From: Thermoplasmata archaeon
GTDB lineage: Archaea > Thermoplasmatota > Thermoplasmata > Thermoplasmatales > Thermoplasmataceae
Assembly (NCBI GenBank): GCA_021820245.1
Contig: JAKADT010000006.1
Coordinates: forward strand, 1 to 37,162
Length of the DNA stretch: 37,162 nt
Direction of reading: 5' to 3'
Below, one piece after another: positions 24,701 through 32,440 of the stretch. How positions within the stretch are numbered: position 1 is the stretch's first letter; each line of letters begins with the position of its first letter. The position numbers and the translations under genes were made by a program. Under the pieces are notes generated by a model. The model did no database searches. It was not told the DNA's origin and worked only from the letters and a program-made list of their open reading frames with translations.

Positions 24701-25375
24701 TTGTCATTATGTGAAGATGAAAAGAAATTAGCGGCCAATGAAGCACTGAAATATATTAAAGACGGCATGATTGTTGGGATTGGAACAGGTTCTACCGTGG
24801 ATTATTTCATAGAGGGACTTGGAAAGAGGGTTGCCTCTGGACTCAGGGTAAAGGGGGTATCCAGTTCACTGAAATCGTCCGATCTTGCCAGAAAACATGG
24901 TATAGAGATACTGGACGATTTTCAGGGCATGATGGATATTGATGTGGATGGTGCGGATCAGGTGGACGAAAAAGGAAATCTCATAAAGGGAGGTGGCGGT
25001 GCACTCCTAAGGGAGAAAATAGTTGCATACAACAGCAGGAATGTATGTATTATAGTAGACAGCAAAAAAATGGCAGGAAATGACTTTGGTTCCTTTCCTC
25101 TGCCCGTTGAGGTGACGCCTTATTTTGCATCAGGAACCGTGAGACACATTGAAAAACTTGGTGCAGAATGCACTCTCAGGCAAAATGGGAGTTTTGTTAC
25201 GGACAATAACAACCTCATCGCTGACTGTAAATTTGGAAGGATAAAGGATCCTGAAACGCTCCACAGTAAAATTAGGGAAATACCCGGCGTCGTTGAAGTT
25301 GGTCTCTTCATTGGTATGGCAAACGAGATAATCGTCGGATCAGGAAAGCAAGCCAGGGTTATTAAAATAAAATAA
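24701..25375 (+). CDS. rpiA: Ribose-5-phosphate isomerase A
   Basis: Interconverts ribose 5-phosphate and ribulose 5-phosphate. In archaea this feeds nucleotide synthesis through the reverse ribulose monophosphate or pentose routes. The 224 residues show GTGSTVDYFIEGL (substrate loop), VSSSLKSSDLARKHGI, DVDGADQVDEKGNLIKGGGG with the catalytic aspartates, LLREKIVA, and the late PGVVEVGLFIGMA. The TTG start at 24701 is fixed by the TATA box 25 bases upstream; no in-frame ATG gives a full N-terminus. It is complete and monocistronic. Confidence 0.96.
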   Translation: MSLCEDEKKLAANEALKYIKDGMIVGIGTGSTVDYFIEGLGKRVASGLRVKGVSSSLKSSDLARKHGIEILDDFQGMMDIDVDGADQVDEKGNLIKGGGGALLREKIVAYNSRNVCIIVDSKKMAGNDFGSFPLPVEVTPYFASGTVRHIEKLGAECTLRQNGSFVTDNNNLIADCKFGRIKDPETLHSKIREIPGVVEVGLFIGMANEIIVGSGKQARVIKIK

Positions 25376-25403
25376 TGGGGTTTAAAAAAACCTATTATTT
25401 AAA

Positions 25404-25760
25404 TCATTTCTGGAAGTTTCTTAACTGTTCAATGTCAGTATTGATTTCAGCAATCTTATTTGAAAGATCCTGAATTATCTCTTCAAGAATCTCCCCAAAA
25501 TTCTTTGAGAGTTTATAGCCGTGAATGGGTCTTCCCTTTCCCTCCTTTTTCATATTACGTTTGTTGATCCAACCCTTACGCCGCAGCCACTGCATTGCGA
25601 TTGAAACCTCAGGCTGTCTCAAACCCGTTTCACGCTCTATTTCAACACTGGTAATCTCCCCTTTGTTCCTTATATATACCAGTGTATACGCCACACTCCT
25701 CGGTATGTCAGATATTATGAGATATCTGGCAAGCTTCTCATTCTCTTCAGATAGTACCAT
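25404..25760 (-). CDS. Winged-helix transcriptional regulator
   Basis: A 118-residue DNA-binding protein. It has a helix pair SVAYTLVYIRNKGEITSVEIERETG, a recognition helix LRQPEVSIAMQWLRRKGW, and a wing INKRNMKKEGKGRPIHGYKL. A C-terminal coiled coil (FGEILEEIIQDLSNKIAEINTDIEQL) probably dimerises it. It resembles the archaeal predicted-regulator group COG4738 within the TrmB/MarR-like wHTH proteins. The ATG has a GGTGAG ribosome-binding site seven bases upstream. It is convergent with rpiA and its target is unknown. Confidence 0.85.
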   Translation of the reverse strand: MVLSEENEKLARYLIISDIPRSVAYTLVYIRNKGEITSVEIERETGLRQPEVSIAMQWLRRKGWINKRNMKKEGKGRPIHGYKLSKNFGEILEEIIQDLSNKIAEINTDIEQLRNFQK

Positions 25761-25903
25761 GTTAACTCACCGAAATATTATTGTGTATTTAATATTTCTC
25801 CATTGCTAATAAATATTACTATATCTATATTTGTAAAATTTTTACGAATAAATATCAATGTTTTTCAAATTTCTTGGACATAATCCGGAAAAAATAAAAA
25901 TTT

Positions 25904-26161
25904 TCAGGATTTTGCCAGAGACTCAAGTTTGCTTATTATTGTATACAAAGCTGCTCTTCCGTGTGAGGGAACATTTGGGTCGTTGGCCATTTCATCCAAA
26001 GTAGAAACTGCCCCTGCACATCTTAGATCAAGGGATTCTCTTGAATTTGAGAGTCTGGTCTTTGAATCGGTTGCACTTTTTCTGACATTTCTCGGTACAG
26101 ATGTGTCTTGAGCCAACTCATCCAGCAAAAAATTTATCTCATCATATAATTTCTGATCCAT
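25904..26161 (-). CDS. UPF0147 family protein
   Basis: An 85-residue all-helical protein matching the archaeal UPF0147 family. The pattern is LYDEINFLLDELAQDTSVPRNVRKSA at the N-terminus, then repeated helices with DLRCAGAVSTLDEMANDPNVPSHGRAALYTIISKLE. The twin DxSVPRNVR and DPNVPSHGR turns give a duplicated helical hairpin. Its function is unknown in archaea. It follows the Lrp/AsnC-like gene with four bases between, so the two form an operon. Confidence 0.92.
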   Translation of the reverse strand: MDQKLYDEINFLLDELAQDTSVPRNVRKSATDSKTRLSNSRESLDLRCAGAVSTLDEMANDPNVPSHGRAALYTIISKLESLAKS

Positions 26162-26165
26162 CTTA

Positions 26166-26483
26166 TCACGCCCCCAGATTTTTTCCCATTTCTTTCTTTA
26201 TTGAAAGAACCATCATTGTTTTTGACCCTTTGATTCCGGACATTCTGCTCAACCGATTCACAACAAATCTCTGGAATTCTTCATAGTCTGGAAACCTAAC
26301 TTTTATGACTATATCAAACTGTCCAGTGACGATCAGTACATCCTCAACATTATTTTCCCTTGCTATCTCCTTTCCTATTGCTTCCACAAGATTTACGTCT
26401 GTCTCTATTCCAATCAGGGCGGTTACTATCTTATTGCCGTAATACTTACCAAGTGTTCCGGTCATTTCAGTTTGGACTTCCAT
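26166..26483 (-). CDS. Stand-alone Lrp/AsnC ligand-binding (RAM) domain protein
   Basis: About 105 residues from ATG 26483. The frame also opens at ATG 26495 and TTG 26522, but a TATA-like TATAAAAAGG at 26496-26505 covers those starts. The protein is a RAM domain: IVTALIGIETDVNLVEAIGKEI, VLIVTGQFDIVIKVRFPDYEEFQRFVVNRL, and the closing strand TMMVLSIKKEMG. No helix-turn-helix DNA-binding domain precedes it. Such stand-alone domains sense amino acids and may form mixed oligomers with full Lrp proteins. The downstream UPF0147 gene is coupled to it. Confidence 0.82.
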   Translation of the reverse strand: MEVQTEMTGTLGKYYGNKIVTALIGIETDVNLVEAIGKEIARENNVEDVLIVTGQFDIVIKVRFPDYEEFQRFVVNRLSRMSGIKGSKTMMVLSIKKEMGKNLGA

Positions 26484-26522
26484 ATTTTCACGCATCCTTT
26501 TTATAACTTGAATGTCTGGCAA

Positions 26523-27005
26523 TCAAGTTTGTATCTTTCACCGTATCTCTAATTTTCTTAAAAATTTTGCATTTGAAAAAAATTACGGTTTTGACCAGGA
26601 TCTTTTCTCAGGATGGTTTAAAACCTGTATTTCTTACTTAAGTTACTGCACCTGCATAGAGATTGTGTCCTCTTCCGGTCTTGCCTTAAAATTGAAGAAA
26701 TGCAAAAGAGGTGGGCATATCATTACGATTCAAGAATACTACATTTTTTGAAAATTAGTAAAGTGACCAGACATCTCAAATTTGTGGTGCTACAAAGGGA
26801 CAAATTGGTTAGAAATTCATAAATGCTGACCATTTTGCACGGGTGAATAAGGTGTACTTCGTTGTTTCGCAAGTTATCCTCAGTGCATTGCATATTGCAT
26901 GATACCCCATGAAAAAAATAATAAACAACAGTAATATAAACGTAGACTGCTCAATTTAGTTTGCGGTCTCAGAAAAAGAAGATCGGAAATGGATTGAGCG
27001 AATGA
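26523..27005. other. AT-rich intergenic stretch before tRNA-Tyr
   Basis: A 79-codon frame (26512-26751) is present but has the biased composition of noncoding DNA and overlaps the start of the minus-strand gene. A TATA-like TAATATAAAC near 26931-26940 could drive the tRNA. Nothing else is recognised. Confidence 0.4.
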
Positions 27006-27110
27006 CCCGGCTTAGCTCAGTTGGTAGAGCGGCGGACTGTAGAGGGAATCCACGGCAATAGGAAAACCGCCGTTATCCGCAGGTCTCTGGTTCAAATCCG
27101 GAAGCCGGGA
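27006..27110 (+). tRNA. tRNA-Tyr (anticodon GUA) with intron
   Basis: The acceptor stem CCCGGCT (27006-27012) pairs with AGCCGGG (27103-27109), with discriminator A at 27110 and no encoded CCA. The D-arm is GCTCAGTTGGTAGAGC. The anticodon stem GCGGA/TCCGC encloses the loop with GTA at 27039-27041. The T-arm is TCTGG-TTCAAAT-CCGGA. A C1-G72 pair is the archaeal tRNA-Tyr identity element. Removing the intron leaves 73 bases. The gene stands at the left border of the accessory stretch. Confidence 0.95.
27043..27074 (+). other. tRNA-Tyr intron (canonical position 37/38)
   Basis: A 32-base insertion lies one base after the anticodon, between loop positions 37 and 38. This is the usual archaeal intron site cut by the splicing endonuclease at a bulge-helix-bulge. 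Internal pairing of CGGC with GCCG can form the required helix. Exact ends could shift by a base. Confidence 0.8.
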
Positions 27111-27138
27111 CTAAGATCTTAAGTCCAATACCTGAACA

Positions 27139-27350
27139 TTACTGCGTAGCTACTTGTGCTGGTTGCTTATATATCTGCCTCATACTTCTAAGAAACTTTT
27201 TAGTCATTGGTGTTAATTCAATACCACTTGTAAGTACTTTTTTTCTTACGACTCCATTTTCTCTGCATCACTACAGACCAACTTCTTTAGGACTTATCTA
27301 CAGCTCTAACTTTTATATCTTTCACTTCTTCTTGACTCATTTTGGACAAT
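27139..27350 (-). pseudogene. Decayed minus-strand gene, family not recognised
   Basis: Reading the minus strand gives protein-like pieces in different frames: SKMSQEEVKDIKVRAVDKS at the upstream end. Nearer the end is KKVLTSGIELTPMTKKFLR, followed by SMRQIYKQPAQVATQ and a stop at 27141-27139. Stops and frame changes separate the pieces. The density of charged, helix-like sequence suggests a broken gene, not chance. It lies directly behind tRNA-Tyr in the accessory region. I cannot name the family. Confidence 0.4.
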
Positions 27351-27740
27351 TTCTAAAAACCAATGAAAACTGATTTGTTACGGCCGTTCACGTGATTGAA
27401 AATAAATCACATTACGAATTTCTTAGAGTAAAACAGTTTTTGATATTTGCACGAAACTTGGGTTTATAGAAATCTTCTTTGTTTAGATACCCAAGTGTTT
27501 TATTACGATTGTCATTCATATCCAGCACACAGGATCCCATTTATAGAGAACTTCTTGATCATACTCCTTACCTTTTATGTTTATGATCAATATCATTTTC
27601 CTTGCTTTGATCAACATAGTCTTAATTCATATCACTAAATTGTTAGTAATATAATATTCTTCTCCATGAGCAAACTATATGCTGGAAAAAACGCATTCTT
27701 CAAAGTAAAAGTACTTATAACACGAAATGCAGGCATTATT
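27351..27740. other. AT-rich stretch with no supportable gene
   Basis: Only short open frames occur. One plus-strand frame (27447-27638) is Y/F/H-rich and lacks a ribosome-binding site. A minus-strand 33-codon piece (KGKEYDQEVLYKWDPV) could be a remnant. No repeat of the tRNA 3' end, which would mark an attachment site, was found. Confidence 0.35.
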
Positions 27741-27770
27741 TTGATATCAATCGATATCAATTTATACTAC
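27741..27770 (+). promoter_or_regulatory. Palindromic operator directly upstream of a TATA box
   Basis: TTGATATC (27741-27748), spacer AATC, and GATATCAA (27753-27760) form a perfect 8-base inverted repeat. It is followed at once by TTTATACTAC, a TATA box. The predicted transcript start is near 27790, just before an AGGAGGG ribosome-binding site (27793-27799). A dimeric regulator bound here would overlap the BRE/TFB site, so repression is the likely mode. This is the promoter of the DUF3800 gene. Confidence 0.6.
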
Positions 27771-27805
27771 TAACAAATGATCATCTACAATCAGGAGGGT
27801 TGCAT

Positions 27806-27865
27806 TTGCGATCCGTTATGATACATTCATACCTGGTTGTTTCTTTCTTATTCATCATGGATTAA
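27806..27865 (+). CDS. Possible 19-codon leader peptide or degraded start
   Basis: A TTG at 27806 lies six bases after the strong AGGAGGG site. It opens a 19-codon frame reading RSVMIHSYLVVSFLFIMD after the start. It ends 40 bases before the DUF3800 ATG, in a different frame. It could be a leader peptide, or the remains of a small gene that left only its ribosome-binding site. The peptide is hydrophobic. Support is limited to the ribosome-binding site and promoter spacing. Confidence 0.3.
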   Translation: MRSVMIHSYLVVSFLFIMD

Positions 27866-27905
27866 CAACCGACAAAAATATAATTATGCTGATATTTACA
27901 GTAAA

Positions 27906-28649
27906 ATGTATTTCCTCTACTTAGATGAATCTGGAGATTGTCATTCATGGTCTCAGAATAATAATTTCGTAATTGGTGGTGTAGCAATTCACGAAGGACA
28001 AGTTACAAGTTTAACAAATCAAATGAATGCCATACAACAAACTTATTTCCCAGGAATTCAAGTTCAAATACCATTCCATTCGAATGAGATTAGATCAGGG
28101 CGAGGCAGATTTGGAAAACTGGATCGGGAAACCCGAAATAACCTGTTTAGTGATCTCTTTAATGTACTTAAGAACACGGTTTTTCCAAAGGCAATTTTGT
28201 TTTCGTCCGTGATGGATATTTCAAAAGCGACTATACCTACCCAAGATCTATACACAGTATTCTCAGATATTGCTTCAAGATTTAATCTATTCCTAACGCG
28301 TGGGTATTCAAGGGGTCCAAAAAACAAAGGCATGATTATTATAGATCACGCCAATGAAGACAAATACATGGAATTCTTTCAAGGATACAGAAACAACGGG
28401 ACTCCATATGGTAATATACGTAACATAGTCGATATCCCATATTTTGCAAGCGGGAAGGATACAAGAATGATTCAACTTGCTGACCTATGTGCTTATGCCG
28501 TTTTCAGGAGATACGAACATAACGACCTCACTTATTTTGATTACATTAAAACTAAATTTGACAGAAGGCATCAGATAGGGCCTGTTGACGGTCTCAAACA
28601 TATGACGGAAAGCAACTGCGAATGCATTGCATGTAGTTCTAGAACCTAA
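27906..28649 (+). CDS. DUF3800 domain protein
   Basis: From ATG 27906 the protein has 247 residues. The frame extends to TTG 27837 but the family begins at MYFLYLDESGD. The DUF3800 signature is the N-terminal YLDESGDC, then FVIGGVAIHEGQV, a middle IPFHSNEIRSGRGRFGKL, MIIIDHANEDKYMEFFQGY, and the C-terminal MIQLADLCAYAVFRRYEHND. The fold is related to RNase H-like nucleases: conserved acids D and E in DESGD, D in IIIDHA and D in QLADL are all present. Such proteins are common in mobile and defence regions. Low-GC composition and the flanking relics fit acquired DNA. No partner gene is adjacent. Confidence 0.88.
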   Translation: MYFLYLDESGDCHSWSQNNNFVIGGVAIHEGQVTSLTNQMNAIQQTYFPGIQVQIPFHSNEIRSGRGRFGKLDRETRNNLFSDLFNVLKNTVFPKAILFSSVMDISKATIPTQDLYTVFSDIASRFNLFLTRGYSRGPKNKGMIIIDHANEDKYMEFFQGYRNNGTPYGNIRNIVDIPYFASGKDTRMIQLADLCAYAVFRRYEHNDLTYFDYIKTKFDRRHQIGPVDGLKHMTESNCECIACSSRT

Positions 28650-28840
28650 CAATCTACTTTGCAGGTGAGAAACATTCCACCTACAATGCCACAGGATTAA
28701 GCAGATTATAACTCAACAAAGCATAGAATCGCCCATTATAAACTCATAAAGGCTTAATGTGCATAGGTTTGAACCCATATCTTGGGAACTGACAAACTTG
28801 CAATCGTACAGGCTTGCTACTGTATATATTGTAATAAGTA

Positions 28841-29206
28841 TTGCCGTATAGTTTTAATTTTCTTAGACATTATTTAGCTACGCAAAAGCTCGAAATCAAC
28901 AACGCAAAGGAACAGTCTGTGGCAATACGGAATGAGATACCTCGTTCAGAGGAATCGAGGTACGATCACCGGTTGCATGGAGTCTTCCTTGTAAGTGAAG
29001 GTATGAGTTGCTATGAAGCAGGAAGAATCCTTTGTGAAGATTCCAGAACCATGGAGAGATGGGTAATGAGATTCAATGAGAAAGGTTTCAATGATCTCAG
29101 GGAAGGAAAGAGATCCGGAAGGCCATCGGAACTCACTCCTCAACAGATTGATACGATAAGCGCTGATCTGAAAGCCCACAGCCAGTATTTCTTTCCATTC
29201 ACATGA
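28841..29206 (+). pseudogene. IS630-type transposase, N-terminal fragment
   Basis: The frame encodes the helix-turn-helix part of an IS630 transposase: RYDHRLHGVFLVSEGMSCYE, then AGRILCEDSRTMERWVMRFN and EKGFNDLREGKRSGRPSELT. The real start is probably GTG 28919. After QQIDTISADL the sequence leaves the family and stops; the DDE catalytic domain (about 200 residues) is missing. The junction coincides with a different transposase piece on the opposite strand. The element is inactive. Confidence 0.85.
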
Positions 29207-29283
29207 AAACATGTCTCGTCTAGGTTAACCGCTTCAGATCTCCCATAGCAAATATGAGGATACGCCATCAGTATGAAATTGGA
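29161..29283 (-). pseudogene. IS66-like transposase fragment
   Basis: The minus strand reads NFILMAYPHICYGRSEAVNL, then DETCFHVNGKKYWLWAFRSA. The DET-x-V-NGK-x-WLW pattern is the first catalytic-acid region of IS66-type transposases. Only about 40 codons remain. It abuts, tail to tail, the IS630 fragment near 29170, so one element inserted into or recombined with another. It is inactive. Confidence 0.55.
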
Positions 29284-29461
29284 TGTTTCCTGTAGCATGA
29301 GATACTACAGAACATGATGTTCTTACATGGTGGTGTACCAAAATGTGAAAGAAAATGAGTGAAGTGGAAAATCAAGCGTCAGATCTCAACACAAACAGAG
29401 GTACTGGTTTTATAGAAAACATTATCAAAGGAGGATCAAGTCTCAACCAGAGGTAACAAAT

Positions 29462-29680
29462 TTGATAAAGAAAGACCAGGTTTTGCCAGAGTGGAGAAGG
29501 AACATTCTAGAGAAACATCTTCTTACTTCTCTCATAGCACTTGAACTGGTATTGAGCGTGATTTTTTTTACAATTTCATATGTTAACGGGAACATATACT
29601 TCAAAGGAGTAGGAGTTGGGTTATTAATTGCATGGGTAACAGGATTGATAGCCCATATAATTAAGGTTAAGCTAATCTAA
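29462..29680 (+). CDS. Small two-helix membrane protein
   Basis: A 72-residue protein starting with TTG 29462, with an AGAGGT site about eight bases upstream. It has a basic N-terminus (IKKDQVLPEWRRNILEKHLL) and two membrane helices, about residues 21-43 (TSLIALELVLSVIFFTISYVN) and 49-69 (GVGVGLLIAWVTGLIAHIIKV). No family was recognised. It sits alone in the accessory stretch between transposase relics and the M13 peptidase gene. Confidence 0.6.
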   Translation: MIKKDQVLPEWRRNILEKHLLTSLIALELVLSVIFFTISYVNGNIYFKGVGVGLLIAWVTGLIAHIIKVKLI

Positions 29681-29976
29681 ATCTGCACAGTTTGATGTAG
29701 CGTATCTTGATTCAGTCAGAAGGATAGGAAACAACTGTTCGTTTGCCATTCTAAAACTTTCAAGTTCCCCCATGAACAGGCATTGTCCCTCCTCATGTGG
29801 TCGAATTGCTTTATCAGAGTTTTACATCACCATAACATCTTGACCAGTTTCCATTTTTATAATGCTAAAGGGGATTTTCACATAGCAAATGTTAGAAACA
29901 GGTGGAAACGTAGTACTTAACCAATTAATGCAGGTGACAAAAGAAATCCTTATGGTAAATTATCATTTCAGGATAT
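29681..29976. other. Intergenic stretch with a possible minus-strand remnant
   Basis: No full gene is present. On the minus strand a ~50-codon frame (about 29676-29830) reads DKAIRPHEEGQCLFMGELES, then FRMANEQLFPILLTESRYAT. It is protein-like but without a start, promoter or recognised family, so it may be another relic. Confidence 0.3.
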
Positions 29977-31986
29977 ATGAGCACTGGCACTTTTAAAGAT
30001 AAGTTCCCACTAATTGGAGACGATGAAAAACCAGAAGATCCTAGATTTTCTGTCGAATATATTGATCATGGCATTGATCTAGCCGAAAATTTTTACGATT
30101 ATGCCAATGGAAATTGGTTGAAAACACATCCTATCCCGTCAGATCGTTCATACTGGGGGGCCTCTTCTGAACTTTATGAAAAAAACCGATATATTCTTGG
30201 AAAAATACTTGAAAAATGTGCCGAAGAGGTTGAAGGGGGATCTGACAATGTACGGAAAATGATCGGAAACTTCTATATATCATCCATGGACAGGGGACTC
30301 ATTGATGAATTAAAATTTAAGCCTATAGAGAAAATATTACAAATGGTTGAAAATATAAAATCCATAGCTGATCTGGTTTCATCCCTTTCAACATTGCATT
30401 CATCGGGTATTCCAGTACTTTTCTCTGCAGATTCTGACATAGACGAGAAAAATAGCTCAGTTTACTCCTTCTATATTGCACAGGGTGGATTGACTCTACC
30501 AAATAAGGAATATTATATTCTGGACTCTTTCAAGGAAATAAGGGAACAGTATAAACAGCATATTGAGAACATGTTCATCCTGTATGGTTATGATGAGATC
30601 AGTTCGAAGGACTTCTCCAGTAAAATAATGGACATTGAAACAAAACTGGCAAAGTCAAGTCGGAGTCCTGTTGAGCTAAGGGATCCGGAGAAGAATTACA
30701 ACAGGGTCCAGTTCACTGAAATAGATGATCAATTTCCGGAAATGAGGCTTAAAAGTTATTTTACCGGAATAAATCTCGGTGAAGTTAATTATGTAATCGC
30801 TGGTCAACCGGAATTTTTCCATGAACTTTGTAAAATGTTGGAGGAAATACCACTTGAGGACTGGAAAATATACATCAAGTGGAAAGTGATCAATGGAACT
30901 GCGCCATACCTGCACTCTGAGGTGGAGAGCGAGAATTTCGATTTCTTTCACAGAAAACTGTTTGGCCAGAAGGATCCAGAAAAAAGATGGAAAACTGCAG
31001 TATCCGTAATTGATTCACACATGGGTGAGGCTCTTGGAAAAATATACGTCGAGGAAGAATTCGGTGAAGAATCAAGGGAAAAAATGAACGAAATGATCGA
31101 AGACATAAAGGAGGTCTTCATGGATCGGTTAAGTCACATAGACTGGATGAGCGAAGCAACAAAGGAAAAGGCCATCGAAAAATTCAAGAAGTTCAGGGCA
31201 AAGATTGGTTATCCAAAGAAGTTTATAGACTATTCACCCGTGAGAATAGAAGCACGCGACTACCTGGGAAATATACTAAGATGCAATGAATTTGAATTTA
31301 AAAGACATATTGAAAGGGTCAATAAACCCGTGGACAGGGACCTCTGGGAAATGACTCCTCCCACTGTGAATGCTTATTTTTCGCCAACTGAAAATGAGAT
31401 AGTGTTCCCTGCAGGCATATTACAACCGCCTTTCTTCGACAGTGAAATGGATGACGCTGTAAACTATGGGGCAACAGGTGGGACAATAGCTCATGAGATC
31501 ACGCATGGCTTCGATGACGAGGGAAGGAAGTTTGATGCGGACGGGAACATAAAAGAATGGTGGACAGAGGAAGATGAAAAGGCGTTCATGGAAAGGGCAA
31601 AGCAGGTGGTTGATCTTTACGGTTCACAGGAAGCTCTTCCTGGCCTCCATGTTAATGGGGAACTGACACTTGGAGAAAACATTGCGGATCTGGGTGGCGT
31701 AAGTATAGCATACGAGGCTCTTCAGAGAAAGTTAAAAAAGCACCCGGAAAAGAGGGTTATGGTTGACAATCTCACACCAGAACAGAGATTCTTCCTGGGT
31801 TGGGCACAAGGCTGGAGAATGAATATAAAAGACCAGACACTGAGATGGCAGGTCTCAAACGATCCACATTCTCCTGATAAATACAGGGCCGAGCTTCCTG
31901 TTTACGCTCATGAGGATTTCGAAAAGGTATTTGGAGGGCTATTCAGGAAAGACGATCCGGTCTTCAAAAAAATAAAGATATGGTAA
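29977..31986 (+). CDS. M13-family zinc metallopeptidase (neprilysin/PepO-like)
   Basis: A 669-residue peptidase that cleaves oligopeptides on the amino side of hydrophobic residues. The N-terminal M13 domain begins with IDLAENFYDYANGNWLK. The catalytic region has the substrate-binding NAYFSPTENEIVFPAGIL, zinc motif HEITH (506-510; H506, H510, catalytic E507), the third ligand E567 in LGENIADLGG, and the late W/R region ELPVYAHEDFEKVFG. No signal peptide or membrane anchor is visible, so it is probably cytoplasmic like bacterial PepO. That contrasts with the membrane-anchored animal neprilysins. The length is typical for a prokaryotic M13 enzyme. It may help peptide recycling in a peptide-scavenging archaeon. 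Confidence 0.95.
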   Translation: MSTGTFKDKFPLIGDDEKPEDPRFSVEYIDHGIDLAENFYDYANGNWLKTHPIPSDRSYWGASSELYEKNRYILGKILEKCAEEVEGGSDNVRKMIGNFYISSMDRGLIDELKFKPIEKILQMVENIKSIADLVSSLSTLHSSGIPVLFSADSDIDEKNSSVYSFYIAQGGLTLPNKEYYILDSFKEIREQYKQHIENMFILYGYDEISSKDFSSKIMDIETKLAKSSRSPVELRDPEKNYNRVQFTEIDDQFPEMRLKSYFTGINLGEVNYVIAGQPEFFHELCKMLEEIPLEDWKIYIKWKVINGTAPYLHSEVESENFDFFHRKLFGQKDPEKRWKTAVSVIDSHMGEALGKIYVEEEFGEESREKMNEMIEDIKEVFMDRLSHIDWMSEATKEKAIEKFKKFRAKIGYPKKFIDYSPVRIEARDYLGNILRCNEFEFKRHIERVNKPVDRDLWEMTPPTVNAYFSPTENEIVFPAGILQPPFFDSEMDDAVNYGATGGTIAHEITHGFDDEGRKFDADGNIKEWWTEEDEKAFMERAKQVVDLYGSQEALPGLHVNGELTLGENIADLGGVSIAYEALQRKLKKHPEKRVMVDNLTPEQRFFLGWAQGWRMNIKDQTLRWQVSNDPHSPDKYRAELPVYAHEDFEKVFGGLFRKDDPVFKKIKIW

Positions 31987-32047
31987 AAATCATCATCTGG
32001 CTTTAAATCGCAATAAAATATATTGTTGTTGTTTTAGAATCTCTTGA

Positions 32048-32263
32048 TCACTTGGCAACGATCCTGACAACGTTGCTGCCTCTGATCACGACGGTTCCAA
32101 GTTTTCGCGTGAGGCTTTCAGCATTTTCCTGAACCTCATCCAGCACCATATTCATGTATTCATCGTATCCTGTAAGTCTCCCTTCCAGGACTCGGTTATC
32201 CTTCAAGAGCAAAGCTACCTGCTTGTTCAAATTTTCTTCCAGCATTTTCATTGGCATTATCAT
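32048..32263 (-). CDS. Archaeal Sm-like (LSm) RNA-binding protein
   Basis: A 71-residue Sm-fold protein that forms heptameric or hexameric rings binding U-rich RNA. Sm1 motif: VALLLKDNRVLEGRLTGYDEYMNMVLDEV (residues ~16-44). Sm2 motif: GTVVIRGSNVVRIV. The ATG at 32263 is chosen because GAGGT lies six bases upstream, in the end of the preceding gene. It is the last gene of a minus-strand run Csl4 - small protein - LSm, all linked to RNA metabolism. Confidence 0.94.
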   Translation of the reverse strand: MIMPMKMLEENLNKQVALLLKDNRVLEGRLTGYDEYMNMVLDEVQENAESLTRKLGTVVIRGSNVVRIVAK

Positions 32264-32272
32264 TTCTTTACC

Positions 32273-32440
32273 TCAGTTATATTCGTCTTCGTCGAGATTA
32301 TCCTCTCTTCCCATAACAACCTGTATAAGTCCCTTGAGAACCTCTTTGACATCCTCAAGTTCTTTGCGCATAGTTACTACTTCTCTGGAAAGCTGTTCCA
32401 CATTTTTAACCTTATCTGCATCAGTTCCTTTCATATCCAT
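32273..32440 (-). CDS. Small coiled-coil protein between csl4 and LSm
   Basis: A 55-residue, strongly charged protein. Its core EQLSREVVTMRKELEDVKEVLKGL has heptad-like hydrophobic spacing, indicating a single coiled coil. The tail is acidic (EDNLDEDEYN). The ATG at 32440 overlaps the csl4 3' end by 20 bases; an inner ATG at 32434 is preceded by GGTG six bases upstream and may be the true start. The LSm gene starts 10 bases after its stop. Coupled translation with csl4 and LSm suggests a partner in RNA processing. No family was recognised. Confidence 0.65.
   Translation of the reverse strand: MDMKGTDADKVKNVEQLSREVVTMRKELEDVKEVLKGLIQVVMGREDNLDEDEYN

Noticed and set aside
26512-26751. 79-codon plus-strand frame as a gene
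   Set aside because: Composition is not protein-like, there is no ribosome-binding site, and it overlaps the promoter region of a minus-strand gene.
27111-30000. Attachment-site direct repeat of the tRNA-Tyr 3' end
   Set aside because: No copy of the tRNA 3' sequence was found downstream in the window and no integrase gene is present.
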